A DNA stretch of 64,000 nt from Planctomycetota bacterium. GTDB taxonomy: Bacteria > Planctomycetota > Planctomycetia > Planctomycetales > Planctomycetaceae. The notes beneath the pieces were generated by a model. That model was not told the origin of the DNA. It did not search any database and saw nothing but the letters and a program-made list of their open reading frames with translations. Position 1 is the stretch's first letter; each line of letters opens with the position of its first letter. A program made the position numbers and the translations under genes. Shown here in pieces: positions 63,243-64,000 of this stretch. Where the stretch lies: the NCBI GenBank assembly GCA_027623235.1, contig JAQBVJ010000002.1, forward strand, positions 1 through 64,000, given 5' to 3'.

Positions 63243-64000
63243 ATGACAACAGCGACATCGACTCACGAAACGTCAACACTCTCTCCACAGGCCTCGAACC
63301 TTCGCGACTCGATCGCGCGGCATCTCAGATACACCGTCGGAGTCACGCGAAACGACGCGCGGCGTACCGACGTCCTGAACGCACTCGCCTCCTCGATTCG
63401 GGAACGTCTGGTCGACGGGATCGAGGAAACGGAAACCCGATACAACGATGCCGGGGCCAAGCGGCTTTATTACCTGTCGATGGAATTCCTTGTCGGGCAG
63501 TCTCTGGAAAACAACCTTCGTAATCTGCACCTCTATGATGAGACGGTCGCTGCTCTGGCCGATCTTGGTTACGACCTGTCGTCACTGTTTGATGCGGAAG
63601 CGGATGCCGCACTGGGCAACGGTGGACTTGGCCGACTTGCCGCGTGCTTCCTGGATTCTCTCGCGACGCTCGGCATGCCTGGCTTCGGCTACGGGATCAA
63701 TTACGAGTACGGGCTCTTCCGTCAGGAGATTAAAGGCGGGTCTCAGCGGGAACGCCCCGACGCGTGGATGACGGGCGAAACTCCCTGGCTGATCGAGCGC
63801 AAGGCGGAAGCGTGCCTCATCCCGCTTTACGGCCGCATCGTGCATGACTACTTCGCGATCACCGAAGACAACTGGACTCCGCAGGTTCCGCGAACGTACA
63901 TCTTCTCCGGAAAAGCGGCCCCGGGTTACTGGGCGGCCAGGCAGATCATCCGATTGATCAGTCAGCTGGGACGGATCATCAACAGCGACCCGTGTGCCAG
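63243..64000 (+). CDS. glgP: Glycogen/starch phosphorylase with an apparent internal deletion (3' end outside window)
   Basis: The ATG at 63243 (GGAAGGA upstream) opens a reading frame that continues to the right edge. The first 205 residues match glycogen phosphorylase: AKRLYYLSMEFLVGQSLENNL, ALGNGGLGRLAACFLDSLATLGMPGFGYGINYEYGLF, ERPDAWMTGETPWLIERK. The next residues GRIVHDYFAITEDNW then PRTYIFSGKAAPGYWAARQIIRLIS match a part that lies about 390 residues further on in full-length phosphorylases (after the conserved RxHEYKRQ motif). Frame is kept. The middle of the catalytic domain is thus missing; the pyridoxal-phosphate Lys would be beyond the window. The enzyme is probably inactive unless this is an assembly artefact. 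Confidence 0.85.
   Translation, partial: MTTATSTHETSTLSPQASNLRDSIARHLRYTVGVTRNDARRTDVLNALASSIRERLVDGIEETETRYNDAGAKRLYYLSMEFLVGQSLENNLRNLHLYDETVAALADLGYDLSSLFDAEADAALGNGGLGRLAACFLDSLATLGMPGFGYGINYEYGLFRQEIKGGSQRERPDAWMTGETPWLIERKAEACLIPLYGRIVHDYFAITEDNWTPQVPRTYIFSGKAAPGYWAARQIIRLISQLGRIINSDPCA

Overview
The window looks like a chromosomal segment of a planctomycete (phylum Planctomycetota, probably order Planctomycetales). This is inferred from gene content: DUF1501 and DUF1552 twin-arginine-type secreted proteins, a DUF1592/1588/1585 cytochrome-type protein with a PA14 domain, a DUF1080 lipoprotein, a sulfatase, PQQ-type and beta-propeller secreted proteins, two giant surface proteins with the planctomycete N-terminal LEPR-XLL-like motif, and a sigma factor next to a zinc-finger/Ser-Thr-kinase gene. 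I saw no rRNA, tRNA, CRISPR array, integrase or transposase. Intergenic regions carry palindromic, REP/MITE-like repeats.

Layout. 1-3.2 kb: 5' part of a giant calcium-binding protein (minus strand, runs off the left edge). 3.8-5.3 kb: DUF1501 protein. 5.4-8 kb: feoAB ferrous-iron uptake. 8-16 kb: a secreted protein, an 897-aa coiled-coil protein, a CysZ/EI24-like membrane protein, a sulfatase and a thioredoxin-YHS protein. 16-21.4 kb: housekeeping block on the minus strand (ptsN, HPr, PTS enzyme I, RNase G/E, ribosomal protein L21). 21.7-28.2 kb: two tiny lipoproteins, a metallophosphoesterase, a secreted alpha-toroid protein, a free-standing double PARP-type zinc finger protein and a 23-residue-repeat beta-helix protein. 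28.8-32.5 kb: DUF1592-DUF1552 pair with overlapping reading frames. 32.6-36.8 kb: a decaying sigma factor/kinase/repeat-protein locus. 37.2-42.3 kb: second giant RTX protein with an internal beta-propeller. 42.3-50.6 kb: MFS transporter, secreted propeller, membrane pentaheme cytochrome with TPR tail, superfamily 1 helicase. 50.6-64 kb: Trp-rich lipoprotein, 2-oxoglutarate oxygenase, AhpD-like protein, Lys-rich small protein, DUF1080 lipoprotein, D-2-hydroxyacid dehydrogenase, Nramp-like transporter, quinoprotein operon, response regulator-phosphatase, WecG/TagA glycosyltransferase, and the start of a glycogen phosphorylase.

How the genes fit together. The clearest functional units are feoA-feoB, the regulatory PTS trio (no sugar permease nearby), the DUF1592-DUF1552 pair, and the quinoprotein with its upstream partner (stop and start share a base). 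Much of the rest is envelope or exported protein.

Most notable signals: (i) the glycogen phosphorylase reads as an in-frame fusion of the family's N-terminal region directly to its C-terminal region, lacking roughly 390 internal residues including the conserved core; (ii) a sigma factor with one in-frame TAA, followed by a kinase gene that ends just after its glycine-rich loop and a repeat protein broken by an 8-bp duplication and other shifts; (iii) a stand-alone protein with two PARP-type zinc fingers; (iv) a helicase whose conserved N-terminus begins at an ATT; (v) two copies of a nested palindromic element plus three other inverted-repeat elements.
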